Positions 22,591 to 31,131 are shown, numbered from the stretch's first letter. The stretch is 64,000 bases of DNA from Corynebacterium senegalense (GCF_900411315.1 NZ_LS990887.1:2200125-2264124); one strand, 5' to 3'. Notes: generated by a model from the sequence alone, not told the origin. Made by a program: numbers and translations.

Positions 22591-22695
22591 GACCAAGCAA
22601 TGGAAAAATGCGCAAAAGTACCGTACGTAGTTTCGACTCTCCCGCGCCCACAAAAACCCGCAGCCGGTCCATGAAAGACGCACGACTACCCACCA

Positions 22696-22711
22696 TGTGA
22701 TGTGCATCTCA
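22696..22711 (+). promoter_or_regulatory. candidate GlxR (CRP-like) site upstream of amtB
   Basis: TGTGA-N6-TCTCA differs at one base from the corynebacterial GlxR palindrome TGTGA-N6-TCACA. It lies about 55 bases upstream of the amtB -35, an activator-like position. Confidence 0.4.
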
Positions 22712-22764
22712 ATTAATCGACGGGTATTCCCAAGGTTTTGGTTGTCGTTCTACGGTTTAGGGGA

Positions 22765-22794
22765 TTGAAAACAATCGAACGATAGATAGATAAT
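22765..22794 (+). promoter_or_regulatory. amtB promoter with AmtR-like operator in its spacer
   Basis: TTGAAA (22765-22770), 18 bases, GATAAT (22789-22794). The spacer holds CAAT-N6-ATAGATA (22772-22788), one mismatch from the AmtR consensus CTAT-N6-ATAG. Binding there would block RNA polymerase, as expected for AmtR repression under nitrogen excess. Confidence 0.55.
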
Positions 22795-22812
22795 GCGAAA
22801 GAGGTGATGGCG

Positions 22813-24300
22813 GTGACTGCAGATCAACTTGCGGCATCAGGAAATGCGAGCTGGATACTCGTATCGGCGTCCCTGGTCTTGCTCATGACACCGGCGCTCG
22901 CACTGTTCTACGGCGGGATGTCCTCGCGCCGCAGCGTGCTCAACATGATGATGATGTCCTTCACGGCGCTGGGGATCATCACGGTCGTATACATCCTCTG
23001 GGGTTGGTCGATGTCCTACGGCACCCAGTCGCTGGCCGGGGTGGTGGCCAATCCCTTCGAGTTCTTCGGGCTGAGGAACGCGGTCATGGACGCCAACGGA
23101 AACTACGTCGCCGGCGCGAACGGTTACCCGGCGATCATCGACGTCGGCTTCCAGCTCACCTTCGCCGCCATCACCGCGGCCATCATCTCGGGTGCGATCG
23201 CCAGCCGCGTGAAGATCGGCGCGTGGGTGCTGTTCGCGGGCGTGTGGTCCACCCTCGTGTACTTCCCCCTCGCCCACATGGTGTGGGGTGGCGGCCTTCT
23301 CAGCCATCACGAACACTCCATCGCGGCGTGGATGTACGGCACCGAGAACGGCGAGGCGCGCATCGCGCCGATCGACTTCGCCGGCGGCACCGTCGTGCAC
23401 ATCTCCGCGGGTACCGCCGCTCTGGTGCTCGCGGTGGTGATTGGGCGTCGTCAAGGCTTCCCGAAGTCCAACTCCAGGCCCCACAACCTGCCGATGGTGA
23501 TGCTCGGCGCGGCGCTTCTGTGGTTCGGATGGTTCGGCTTCAACGGCGGCTCCGCCTTCGCGGCAGACGGGCTCGCGGGCCTGGCCTGGGTCAACACCAC
23601 GGCTTCCGCGGCCGCGGCGATGCTCGGCTGGCTCGCCATCGAGAAGCTTCGCGACGGCTACGCCACCTCCCTCGGCGCATCCTCGGGCGTGGTCGCCGGG
23701 CTCGTGGCAATCACGCCGGCCGCCGGGGCTCTCTCGCCGGTGTCCTCACTGGCCCTCGGTTTCATCGGGGGAGTGCTGGCCTGCTACGGCGTCGGCCTGA
23801 AATACAGGTTCAATTACGACGATTCGCTCGACGTCGTCGGTGTCCACCTCGTCGCCGGCGTGTGGGGCACGATCGGGCTGGCGTTCTTCTCCGCGGGCAA
23901 CGGCATCTTCACCGGCGGTGGCGCGGACGGCTGGCGTCTCCTAGTCGTGCAGACCGTCATCGCACTCGCCGCCATGGTCTTCGCCGGTGTCCTCACCCTT
24001 CTCATCGCGCTGGCAATCAAGTACACCATCGGCTGGCGCGTGAGCCGCGAGCAAGAGTTCGACGGTGTCGACTACTCCGTCCACCGCGAGACGGGCTACG
24101 ACCTCGGCGGGCCCGGGATGCGCCCGGGCGGGGTCCCGGCGGGAAACAAGTCCGCAGCCGAGCTCGGCCTCAACGAGGCCCGCGAGCCGCACGGCGAGGA
24201 AGCGAAGCGCCGTTCCGCGCGCCCGGTGCCGCAAGGTAAGGTTTCCGCCAAGAAAGCGTCGGCCCCGGCCGCCGCGACGCAAGGAGGGAGTGGAGAATGA
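22813..24300 (+). CDS. amtB: ammonium transporter
   Basis: About 495 residues with eleven hydrophobic segments. Conducts ammonium/ammonia across the membrane. The pore histidines appear in DFAGGTVVHISAG (near residue 195) and VGVHLVAGVWGTIGL (near 343). A hydrophilic C-terminal tail of about 90 residues, rich in Ala/Lys/Arg, is longer than in E. coli AmtB. GTG 22813 is preferred because GAAAGAGG sits eight bases upstream; ATG 22807 and GTG 22804 are in frame. The stop overlaps the glnK start (ATGA). C. glutamicum AmtB is under AmtR control, and the operator here agrees. Confidence 0.95.
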   Translation: MTADQLAASGNASWILVSASLVLLMTPALALFYGGMSSRRSVLNMMMMSFTALGIITVVYILWGWSMSYGTQSLAGVVANPFEFFGLRNAVMDANGNYVAGANGYPAIIDVGFQLTFAAITAAIISGAIASRVKIGAWVLFAGVWSTLVYFPLAHMVWGGGLLSHHEHSIAAWMYGTENGEARIAPIDFAGGTVVHISAGTAALVLAVVIGRRQGFPKSNSRPHNLPMVMLGAALLWFGWFGFNGGSAFAADGLAGLAWVNTTASAAAAMLGWLAIEKLRDGYATSLGASSGVVAGLVAITPAAGALSPVSSLALGFIGGVLACYGVGLKYRFNYDDSLDVVGVHLVAGVWGTIGLAFFSAGNGIFTGGGADGWRLLVVQTVIALAAMVFAGVLTLLIALAIKYTIGWRVSREQEFDGVDYSVHRETGYDLGGPGMRPGGVPAGNKSAAELGLNEAREPHGEEAKRRSARPVPQGKVSAKKASAPAAATQGGSGE

Positions 24301-24635
24301 AACTCATCACCGCAGTGGTCAAACCGTTCACCGTCAGCGACATCCGCGAGGCCCTCGACGGCGTCGGCGTGCACGGCATCACAGTGACCGAGGTGCAGGG
24401 GGCGGGCAGGCAGATCGCCAGCGTCGAGTACTACCGCGGGGCGAAGTACTCCTCCGCCTTCGTCACCAAGGCGAAGATCGAGGTGCTCGTCACCGACGAG
24501 CAGGCCGACGACGCCCTCGACGCCATCGTCGGCGCCGCCTACACCGGCGAGATCGGCGACGGGAAGGTGTGGGTCAGCGACGTCTGCAAGGTCATCCGCG
24601 TGCGCACGGGGGAGACCGACCACGACGCGATCTGA
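24297..24635 (+). CDS. glnK: nitrogen regulatory protein PII
   Basis: 112-residue trimeric PII signal protein. It reports nitrogen state, binds AmtB to shut the channel and, in C. glutamicum, controls AmtR when adenylylated. The T-loop segment VEYYRGAKYSSAFVTKAK carries Tyr51, the position adenylylated by GlnD in actinobacteria. The C-terminal segment GDGKVWVSDVCKVIRVRTGE is typical. The start overlaps the amtB stop by four bases. The modifying enzyme gene glnD, next to glnK in C. glutamicum, does not follow; ffh comes instead after 100 bases. Confidence 0.97.
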   Translation: MKLITAVVKPFTVSDIREALDGVGVHGITVTEVQGAGRQIASVEYYRGAKYSSAFVTKAKIEVLVTDEQADDALDAIVGAAYTGEIGDGKVWVSDVCKVIRVRTGETDHDAI

Positions 24636-24669
24636 TCGGGTGGATGTGCCCGCCGAGCGGCGCACGCGC

Positions 24670-24675
24670 TAGGCT
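24670..24675 (+). promoter_or_regulatory. candidate -10 of ffh
   Basis: TAGGCT in the 100-base glnK-ffh gap, about 60 bases before the ffh start. It overlaps a small hairpin CGCTA-GGCTG-TAGCG. No clear -35 was found. Confidence 0.25.
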
Positions 24676-24735
24676 GTAGCGAGTTGATTTCACGCTCGTT
24701 TCAGCCCCGAACAAGCAGCAAAGGGAGTGCCCACC

Positions 24736-26385
24736 GTGTTTGAGTCTCTGTCCGACCGCCTACAAACAGCCTTGGGGGGCCTGCGCGGCAAGGGCAAGCT
24801 CACCGAGGCGGACATCAACGCCACCGCCCGCGAGATCCGCATCGCGCTGCTCGAGGCGGACGTGTCGCTGCCGGTGGTGCGCGCCTTCATCAAGCGCGTC
24901 AAGGAGCGCGCGCTCGGCGCCGACGTCTCGGCGGCTCTCAACCCAGCGCAGCAGGTGATCAAGATCGTCGACGAGGAGCTCACCAACATCCTCGGCGGCG
25001 AGACGAGGCGCCTCCACCTGGCCAAGAACCCGCCGACCGTCATCATGCTCGCCGGCCTGCAGGGTGCCGGTAAGACGACCCTGGCCGGCAAGCTGGCCAA
25101 GCACCTGGAGAAGCAGGGCCACACCCCGGTCCTCGTCGCATGCGACCTGCAGCGCCCCGGCGCCGTCCAGCAGCTCCAGATCGTCGGGGAGCGCGCCGGC
25201 GTGCCCACCTTCGCGCCGGACCCGGGTACGTCCACGGACTCCTACGGCCACGAGATGGGGACCTCCCACGGCGACCCGGTTGACGTCGCCAAGCGTGGCG
25301 TCGAATACGCGCGGCAGAACAAGAACGACGTGGTCATCATCGATACCGCCGGCCGCCTCGGCATCGACGAGACCCTGATGACCCAGGCGCGCAACATCCG
25401 CGATGCCGTCAACCCCGACGAGGTCCTCTTCGTCATCGACGCGATGATCGGCCAGGACGCGGTGAGCACCGCGCAGGCCTTCGCCGACGGCGTCGACTTC
25501 ACCGGTGTCGTCCTGACCAAGCTCGACGGCGACGCCCGCGGCGGTGCCGCCCTGTCCATCCGCGAGGTCACCGGCAAGCCGATCCTGTTCGCCTCCACCG
25601 GCGAGAAGCTCGACGACTTCGACGTCTTCCACCCCGACCGCATGTCCAGCCGCATCCTCGGCATGGGCGACCTGCTCTCCCTCATCGAGCAGGCGGAGAC
25701 CGTCTTCGACGAAAAGGAGGCGGAAAAGGCCGCCTCGCGCCTCGGTTCCGGCGAGCTGACGCTCGAGGACTTCCTCAACCAGCTGCTCATGGTGCGCCGC
25801 ATGGGGCCCATCGGCAACCTGCTGAAGATGATGCCTGGCGGCAAGGCCATGAACGAGATGGCCGACATGGTCGACGAGAAGCAGCTCGACCGCATCCAGG
25901 CGATCATCCGCGGCATGACCCCCGCCGAGCGCGAGGACCCGAAGATCCTCAACGCATCGCGCCGCAAGCGCATCGCCAACGGCTCCGGCGTCTCCGTCTC
26001 CGAGGTCAACCAGCTGGTCGAGCGCTTCTTCGAGGCCAAGAAGATGATGGGGCAGATGGCCAGCCAGTTCGGCATGCCCGGCATGCCCGGCGTGGGCGGG
26101 GGCCGCTCCGCCACGAAGAAGAAGCCCAAGGGGCGCAAGACCAAGAGCGGCAAGCGCAAGCCCGCGAAACGCCGCAACCCGGGCATGCCGCAGATGCCCG
26201 GCGGGATGCCCGGAATGCCCCCGATGCCGGGCGGGATGCCCGACATGAACGAGCTGAAGAAGCTCCAGGGCGAGATGGGTCAAATGGGTCAGACGGGTCA
26301 GATGCCCCCGGGGATGGAGGGCCTCGACCTGAACAACCTCGACTTCAACCAGGCGATGAAGAACCTGGGCAAGAAGCGCAAGTAG
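24736..26385 (+). CDS. ffh: signal recognition particle protein Ffh
   Basis: About 549 residues. SRP54 GTPase that binds 4.5S RNA and signal sequences. NG domain: GLQGAGKTTLAGKLAKHL near residue 107, DTAGRLGIDE near 202, TKLDGDARGG near 260. The M domain starts near residue 330 and is followed by a basic, then Met/Pro/Gly-rich tail (repeats of GMPGMP type) of about 90 residues. GTG 24736 is chosen because AAGGGAG is eight bases upstream and the protein then begins FESLSDRLQ; GTG 24727 is too close to the ribosome binding site. Confidence 0.97.
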   Translation: MFESLSDRLQTALGGLRGKGKLTEADINATAREIRIALLEADVSLPVVRAFIKRVKERALGADVSAALNPAQQVIKIVDEELTNILGGETRRLHLAKNPPTVIMLAGLQGAGKTTLAGKLAKHLEKQGHTPVLVACDLQRPGAVQQLQIVGERAGVPTFAPDPGTSTDSYGHEMGTSHGDPVDVAKRGVEYARQNKNDVVIIDTAGRLGIDETLMTQARNIRDAVNPDEVLFVIDAMIGQDAVSTAQAFADGVDFTGVVLTKLDGDARGGAALSIREVTGKPILFASTGEKLDDFDVFHPDRMSSRILGMGDLLSLIEQAETVFDEKEAEKAASRLGSGELTLEDFLNQLLMVRRMGPIGNLLKMMPGGKAMNEMADMVDEKQLDRIQAIIRGMTPAEREDPKILNASRRKRIANGSGVSVSEVNQLVERFFEAKKMMGQMASQFGMPGMPGVGGGRSATKKKPKGRKTKSGKRKPAKRRNPGMPQMPGGMPGMPPMPGGMPDMNELKKLQGEMGQMGQTGQMPPGMEGLDLNNLDFNQAMKNLGKKRK

Positions 26386-26396
26386 CTGGACCGGCG

Positions 26397-26439
26397 GCCC
26401 GCTCCCTCAGCCCTACTCGGGCAGGGGAGCGGGCTTTTT
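26397..26439. terminator. ffh terminator, shared with the convergent acyltransferase gene
   Basis: Perfect 10-bp stem GCCCGCTCCC / GGGAGCGGGC (26397-26406, 26425-26434) followed by TTTTT (26435-26439). The loop contains the acyltransferase stop codon. Confidence 0.85.
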
Positions 26440-28545
26440 GCTGTAGACGGTGCCGAGGTCGTCGAAAATCGGCTCGATGACCTCCCACAGAAGGGGCGCC
26501 AGCGTCGCGGCGTAGGCGTTGGAAATGTGGTTCTGGTCGCGGTAGACGGAAACATTGCCTATCGACGGCGGACACGTCGTGCCCGGGCAGTACCAGCCCG
26601 CCGTGTCCGCCCCCCACTGCTTGCCCGTGCCGTCGAGGTAGAGCGCGGCCGGGTCGGCCGGACCGTACACGAGCTCGGCCGCCATGGAGCAGTCCTCTTC
26701 GTTCGCGCCGCTGACCAGGCACAGGTTCGGATCCATGTGGTCGCCCTCGGGGGTGAAGATCCACGGGTTGTCGCGCAGCCCGAGGAAGGGGATGCCGTAG
26801 TCGGCCAGTTCCGCCCAGACCTCGCGGTAGCTTTCCGGCACCTCGTCGACGCTCAGCTTGGCCCCGCCCGCGCGGCCGCCGGGCCGGGTGGAGGTGGAGA
26901 TGACCAGGTCGGGGTCCAAAGTCTCGATCGCGTCGAGGGCGTTGCGGGACCACTCGGCGCACACGTCGGAGACGACGTCGTCGTAGCGCACGACGATGGG
27001 GCACTCCTGCCGCACCATTGGGACCACACGGAACCCGTGCTGCCTGCCCAGGATGTCCAGGGGGACCCCGAGCGGCTCGACGTGCGAGCCGCCGGCGAGA
27101 ACGACCGTGGTCGAGGCCGCCGCGTCGCCGTAGACGCACTCGGGCCCCGGCATGTCGTCGGCGCCCTGGGTCATGAAGACCATGCAGCCGTCGACCCCGA
27201 TCGGCGGGTAAATGCTGGAGACGATGCCGGGGTCCGGCAGCGGGGGAAGATCCGGTACCTCCGCCCCGCGCAGCGCCATGGCGCCGGGGTAGCGGTAGGG
27301 GTCGAGGGGCCCGTCTGATTCCACGACGCGCTGGTGCCAGTACGGCTGCACCGCCAGCACCGCGGCGGCGAGCCCCGCGATGACGACGCCCCCCGCCGCG
27401 CGGCCGGCTCCTTCCCTGGTGCGCAGGCTTTGGCGCGCCCCGTCCACGGGTGCGTCCCCGGCGGAGGGGCGCTTCCTGTGCTGCCGCAGCGGCTGCTCCA
27501 CCAGCTGGTGGGTGGCGTGGGCGAGGGCGAGGGAGACCGCGATCACCGCGAGCCCGGCCCAGTACGGAGGCGTGTCGTAGCCGCCGAGGACCGAGACGAG
27601 GATGAGCAGCGGCCAGTGCCACAGATACAGGGAATAGGCCGTCTCGCCGAGCCACGTGGCCGGACGGGAGGCGAGCGCCGCGGACACGGGGTTGTCGTTG
27701 CCGCTGAGGATCACCAGCGCGGCTCCTGTCAGCGGCAGGAGCGTCAGGGGGCCGGGGAAGGCGAGCGAGGTGGGGATGACAACGCCGGTCAGGGCGATCA
27801 TCGCCAGGCCCGTCCCGGCGGTCCAGCCCGCCCACCTGCGGGGGATGCGCACCGTGGAGGGCAGCAGCGCGAGCAGGCCGCCCAGCGTGAGCTCCCAGGC
27901 GCGGGAGAACGTTGAGTAGTAGTTCGCGGCCGTGCCGACGAGGCCGTAGCGCGAGGCCCAGAGGAAGGAGGCGACGGTTACCGTTGCGAGCACGACTGCC
28001 GCCGCCCTGCGGGCAGTTCGCGTGGCCAGGCCGCCGCGCGAGGTGACCCAGGCCAGGGCCACGCCAAGGAGGATGCCCGCCAGGTAGAACTGGCTCTGCA
28101 CACTCATCGACCACAAGTGCTGCAGCGGCGACGTGCCCTGACCGGCGGCCGCGTAGTCCGCCTCCTGTCGGAGCAGCTCCCAGTTCTGGTAGTAGAGCAG
28201 GGAGGCGGTGAACTGGCGGGCCAGCTCGGTGTTCATCAGGCCCGGCGTGAGCGTGAACACCAGCGCGGCCGTCGCCGCGATGACCACGGCCAGCGCGGGG
28301 ACGAGGCGGCGCAGCGTCCGCCAGATCGGCCACCAGGGGTTGAGGTTGGGCCCGGGGCGCAGCGCGTAGCGCAGCTGCGAGCCGAGGAAGAAGTACCCCG
28401 ACAGCAGCAGGAATACGTCGACGCCGCCGGAGACCCTGCCGACGAAGACGTGGAAGATGACTACGAGCGCGATGGCGATACCGCGCAGCCCGTCGAGGTC
28501 GACCCGGTAGGAGCTCGCTCGCTGCTGCGGTGTGGAACCGCCCAT
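26413..28545 (-). CDS. acyltransferase 3 with C-terminal SGNH domain
   Basis: 710-residue membrane protein. Residues 1 to about 380 are an acyltransferase-3 domain with ten or so hydrophobic segments (LDGLRGIAIALVVIFHVFVG, GGVDVFLLLSGYF); the remainder is an extracytoplasmic SGNH hydrolase-like domain with AGGSHVEPL near residue 485 and YRDQNHIS (DxxH) near 670. Such OafA-type proteins O-acetylate or O-acylate envelope glycans and lipids; in corynebacteria TmaT acetylates trehalose monocorynomycolate. The target here is unknown and the neighbours (ffh, rpsP) give no hint. It is convergent with ffh and sits alone. Confidence 0.87.
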   Translation of the reverse strand: MGGSTPQQRASSYRVDLDGLRGIAIALVVIFHVFVGRVSGGVDVFLLLSGYFFLGSQLRYALRPGPNLNPWWPIWRTLRRLVPALAVVIAATAALVFTLTPGLMNTELARQFTASLLYYQNWELLRQEADYAAAGQGTSPLQHLWSMSVQSQFYLAGILLGVALAWVTSRGGLATRTARRAAAVVLATVTVASFLWASRYGLVGTAANYYSTFSRAWELTLGGLLALLPSTVRIPRRWAGWTAGTGLAMIALTGVVIPTSLAFPGPLTLLPLTGAALVILSGNDNPVSAALASRPATWLGETAYSLYLWHWPLLILVSVLGGYDTPPYWAGLAVIAVSLALAHATHQLVEQPLRQHRKRPSAGDAPVDGARQSLRTREGAGRAAGGVVIAGLAAAVLAVQPYWHQRVVESDGPLDPYRYPGAMALRGAEVPDLPPLPDPGIVSSIYPPIGVDGCMVFMTQGADDMPGPECVYGDAAASTTVVLAGGSHVEPLGVPLDILGRQHGFRVVPMVRQECPIVVRYDDVVSDVCAEWSRNALDAIETLDPDLVISTSTRPGGRAGGAKLSVDEVPESYREVWAELADYGIPFLGLRDNPWIFTPEGDHMDPNLCLVSGANEEDCSMAAELVYGPADPAALYLDGTGKQWGADTAGWYCPGTTCPPSIGNVSVYRDQNHISNAYAATLAPLLWEVIEPIFDDLGTVYSKKPAPLPE

Positions 28546-28911
28546 GGGGACGAACCTCGCTTCTCTTTTTTCTGGACTGCCGCTTCTCCCGTCCGGCGCT
28601 CATCGTTCGCGCCGGAAGACGTCTCACGACCATACCCAGCGCGCGACGGGCTTGGTTAATTTCAGGTGAATCGGCTGCCCGCGTGCCCCGGAGGGATTTG
28701 GCTGGCGCCCACCGCCCGGGTAGTGTAATGCGGGTTGTGTGCCGGTTGCCGCGAGGCGTGCCAGCGTGCCACACGATCATTCTGCGTAAGCGCCGGGTCC
28801 GTCCCACTGGTCGGCCGGCCTGTCACGCGCAGGTAAAAGAAGAAGGGTTGAACCGGCCCGCCGATCCGCGGCGGGTGTCTGAACTGCCCAGTGACTCACG
28901 AAGGAACTTTC
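28546..28911. promoter_or_regulatory. acyltransferase-rpsP intergenic region with rpsP promoter and leader
   Basis: 366 bases without a gene. The rpsP promoter is TTGGCT (28698-28703), 17 bases, TAGTGT (28721-28726). This predicts a 5' leader of about 180 bases ending in the ribosome binding site AAGGAAC before the ATG. No known riboswitch was recognised; a ribosomal-protein leader function is possible. Confidence 0.5.
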
Positions 28912-29418
28912 ATGGCTGTCAAGATCAAGCTCCAGCGTCTCGGCAAGATCCGCAACGCACAGTACCGCGTCGTCATCGCCGATGCCCGCGCCCGCCGCGA
29001 CGGCAAGGTCATCGAGAACATCGGCATCTACCACCCGAAGGAAGAGCCCTCGCTCATCCGCATCGATTCCGAGCGCGCCCAGTACTGGCTCGGCGTCGGC
29101 GCCCAGCCGACCGAGCCCGTCCTCGCCCTGCTGAAGATCACCGGCGACTGGCAGAAGCACAAGGGCCTTGAGGGCGCCGAGGGCACCCTTAAGGTTGCCG
29201 AGGAGAAGCCGTCCAAGCTCGAGCTGTTCAACAAGGCCCTCGAGGAAGCCAACAACGGCCCGTCCGCCGAGGCCATCACCGAGAAGCGCAAGAAGGCCAA
29301 GGAGGAGGCGGAGGCCAAGGCCGCTGCCGAGGCCGAGGCTGCCGCCGCCGCCGAGGCTGCTGAGGCTGAGGCTGCCGAGTCTGAGTCCGCCGACGCCGAG
29401 GCATCCGAGGAGAACTAA
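28912..29418 (+). CDS. rpsP: 30S ribosomal protein S16
   Basis: 168 residues. The first ~85 are S16 ([63 protein letters not shown]). The last ~80 residues form a charged Ala/Glu/Lys-rich tail, which is long compared with E. coli S16 but usual in Actinobacteria. ATG 28912 follows AAGGAAC. Followed by two hairpins and then rimM-trmD, the standard rpsP-rimM-trmD order. Confidence 0.97.
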   Translation: MAVKIKLQRLGKIRNAQYRVVIADARARRDGKVIENIGIYHPKEEPSLIRIDSERAQYWLGVGAQPTEPVLALLKITGDWQKHKGLEGAEGTLKVAEEKPSKLELFNKALEEANNGPSAEAITEKRKKAKEEAEAKAAAEAEAAAAAEAAEAEAAESESADAEASEEN

Positions 29419-29419
29419 G

Positions 29420-29442
29420 GCAGAAGCCTTACTGGCCTCTGC
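29420..29442 (+). other. small hairpin after rpsP
   Basis: GCAGA-A-GCC / GGC-C-TCTGC with one internal mismatch and a five-base loop, starting next to the rpsP stop codon and just before the terminator; possibly a transcript-end stabiliser. Confidence 0.4.
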
Positions 29443-29443
29443 G

Positions 29444-29492
29444 ATCCCGGTTCCCGCACCACGAGCATCCGCTCGGCGGGGCCGGGATTTTT
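29444..29492 (+). terminator. rpsP terminator
   Basis: ATCCCGG (29444-29450) pairs with CCGGGAT (29482-29488), followed by a T-run to 29492. The loop is large and may contain further pairing. Confidence 0.65.
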
Positions 29493-29528
29493 GCTGTCTG
29501 CGGAGGCGGCCGTGTCGGGCCCGCCTGC

Positions 29529-29534
29529 TACTGT
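29529..29534 (+). promoter_or_regulatory. candidate -10 of rimM (leaderless)
   Basis: TACTGT eight bases before the rimM ATG at 29543; no ribosome binding site. Confidence 0.4.
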
Positions 29535-29542
29535 GTACGCCC

Positions 29543-30043
29543 ATGGAGCTACTGATTGGCAAGGTCGTGAAGTCCCACGGGATCAGGGGAGAGGTGGCCG
29601 TCGAGGTCTTCACGGACGAGCCCGACGTCCGCTTCGCAGTCGGGGAGGTGCTGCACGGCAAGCAGGCGGGCAAGAAGCGCGACCTGACGGTCAAGACCTG
29701 CCGGCCGCACCAGAAGCGCCTCCTGCTCAGCTTCGAGGAGGTCCCCGACCGGACGGCCGCGGACAGCCTCCGCGGCATGCAGTTCTTCGCCGCCCCGCTC
29801 GAGCGCGAGGAGGAATCCGAGGAGTACTACGACCACGAGCTGATCAGCCTGAAGGTGATCCACGAGGGCGAGCAGGTCGGCGAGGTAACCGGGGTGATGG
29901 ACACCCCGAACCGCAAGATCCTCGAGATCGACTACGCGGGCCGCGAGGTCCTCGTTCCCTTCGTCATCGACTTCGTCCCCGAGATCGACCTGGATGGCGG
30001 CACCCTGACCATCACCCCGCCCGAGGGGCTGCTCGATGTCTAG
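29543..30043 (+). CDS. rimM: 16S rRNA processing protein RimM
   Basis: 166 residues. Assists maturation of the 30S head by binding S19. It begins MELLIGKVVKSHGIRGEVAVEVFTDEP, the N-terminal RimM barrel, and continues with the PRC-type barrel (YYDHELISLKV, VLVPFVIDFVPEIDLDGGTL). ATG 29543 is supported by homology and by the -10 spacing. Overlaps trmD by eight bases. Confidence 0.95.
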   Translation: MELLIGKVVKSHGIRGEVAVEVFTDEPDVRFAVGEVLHGKQAGKKRDLTVKTCRPHQKRLLLSFEEVPDRTAADSLRGMQFFAAPLEREEESEEYYDHELISLKVIHEGEQVGEVTGVMDTPNRKILEIDYAGREVLVPFVIDFVPEIDLDGGTLTITPPEGLLDV

Positions 30044-31121
30044 CCCGCGGCTGCGCCTGGACGTCATCACCATCTTCCCCGAGTACCTCGAGCCGCTGCG
30101 CCACGCGCTGCTCGGCAAGGCGATCGAGCAGGGCATCGTCGAGGTCGGGGTCCACGACCTGCGCGACTGGGCCACCGGCAACCACAAGTCCGTCGACGCG
30201 CCCCCGCTCGGCGGCGGCCCCGGCATGGTGATGAAGCCCGAGGTGTGGGGCCCGGCGCTCGACGACGTCGCCGCCGGCCGCTCCGGCCGCGCCCTCGACT
30301 CCGCCGCCCTGCACCGCAACGACCGGCCGCGCCACGACGACGTCGAATCCGTCGCCCCGCGCCCCTACGCCGACTCGGGGGAGGACCGCGCGCGGCCCCT
30401 GCTCCTCGTGCCCAGCCCGGCAGGCGCGCCGTTCACGCAGGCGGACGCCCGCGCGTGGTCGCGCGAGGAGCACATCGTGGTGGCCTGCGGGCGCTACGAG
30501 GGCATCGACCAGCGCGTCTTCGAGGACGCGGAGAAGCGCTACCGGGTGCGCGAGGTCTCCATCGGCGACTACGTGCTCATCGGCGGCGAGGTCGCGGCGC
30601 TGGTGATCGCCGAGGCCGTCACGAGGCTCATCCCGGGGGTCCTCGGCAACACGGAGAGCCACGAGGAGGACAGCTTCTCCGACGGCCTGCTCGAGGGCCC
30701 GTCCTACACCCGGCCGCGCTCCTGGCGCGGGCTCGACGCCCCCGAGGTCCTGTTCTCCGGCGACCACGCCAGGGTGCGGCGGTGGCGGCGCGACCAGTCG
30801 CTCCTGCGTACCCGCCGGGTGCGCCCGGAGCTGCTGGACGCCGTCGAGCTCGACGAGGACGACGTCTTTGCGCTGCACGGCCGGGACGTGGTGACCACCC
30901 TGCGCGGGGAGGTGCCCCGGGGGCGGGAGGGGGACGTCGTCAAGCGGATGCGCCGCGCGCTGCGCAAGGCGGGCTACCGCGACCCGGAGGTGACCCTCGG
31001 GGAGGGCGAGGTGACGGTCCGCGGGCGCACCGCGCTCGGCTGCGAGGAGGCCACCGCCGCCGTCGCGCGGACGGCGGGGATGAAGGGGCACTGGGAGGGG
31101 AGCACGGTCGAGGCGGGCTAA
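30036..31121 (+). CDS. trmD: tRNA (guanine37-N1)-methyltransferase with C-terminal extension
   Basis: 361 residues, against about 230-275 usual for TrmD. The SPOUT enzyme part runs to about residue 282: LDVITIFPEYLEPLRHALLG, PLGGGPGMVMKPE, the SAM knot CGRYEGIDQR and VREVSIGDYVLIGGEVAAL, and FSDGLLEGPSYTRP. An internal ~40-residue insert after DDVAAGR appears typical of the genus. The last ~79 residues (30882-31118) are extra: a basic helix and a strand-rich segment (VTLGEGEVTVRGRT) of unknown fold. The start overlaps rimM by eight bases. Its TAA stop doubles as part of the tex -10. Confidence 0.95.
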   Translation: MSSPRLRLDVITIFPEYLEPLRHALLGKAIEQGIVEVGVHDLRDWATGNHKSVDAPPLGGGPGMVMKPEVWGPALDDVAAGRSGRALDSAALHRNDRPRHDDVESVAPRPYADSGEDRARPLLLVPSPAGAPFTQADARAWSREEHIVVACGRYEGIDQRVFEDAEKRYRVREVSIGDYVLIGGEVAALVIAEAVTRLIPGVLGNTESHEEDSFSDGLLEGPSYTRPRSWRGLDAPEVLFSGDHARVRRWRRDQSLLRTRRVRPELLDAVELDEDDVFALHGRDVVTTLRGEVPRGREGDVVKRMRRALRKAGYRDPEVTLGEGEVTVRGRTALGCEEATAAVARTAGMKGHWEGSTVEAG

Positions 31122-31124
31122 AGT
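31119..31124 (+). promoter_or_regulatory. candidate -10 of tex, overlapping the trmD stop
   Basis: TAAAGT, whose first three bases are the trmD stop codon, seven bases before the tex ATG at 31132. Confidence 0.4.
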
Positions 31125-31131
31125 TACACGA

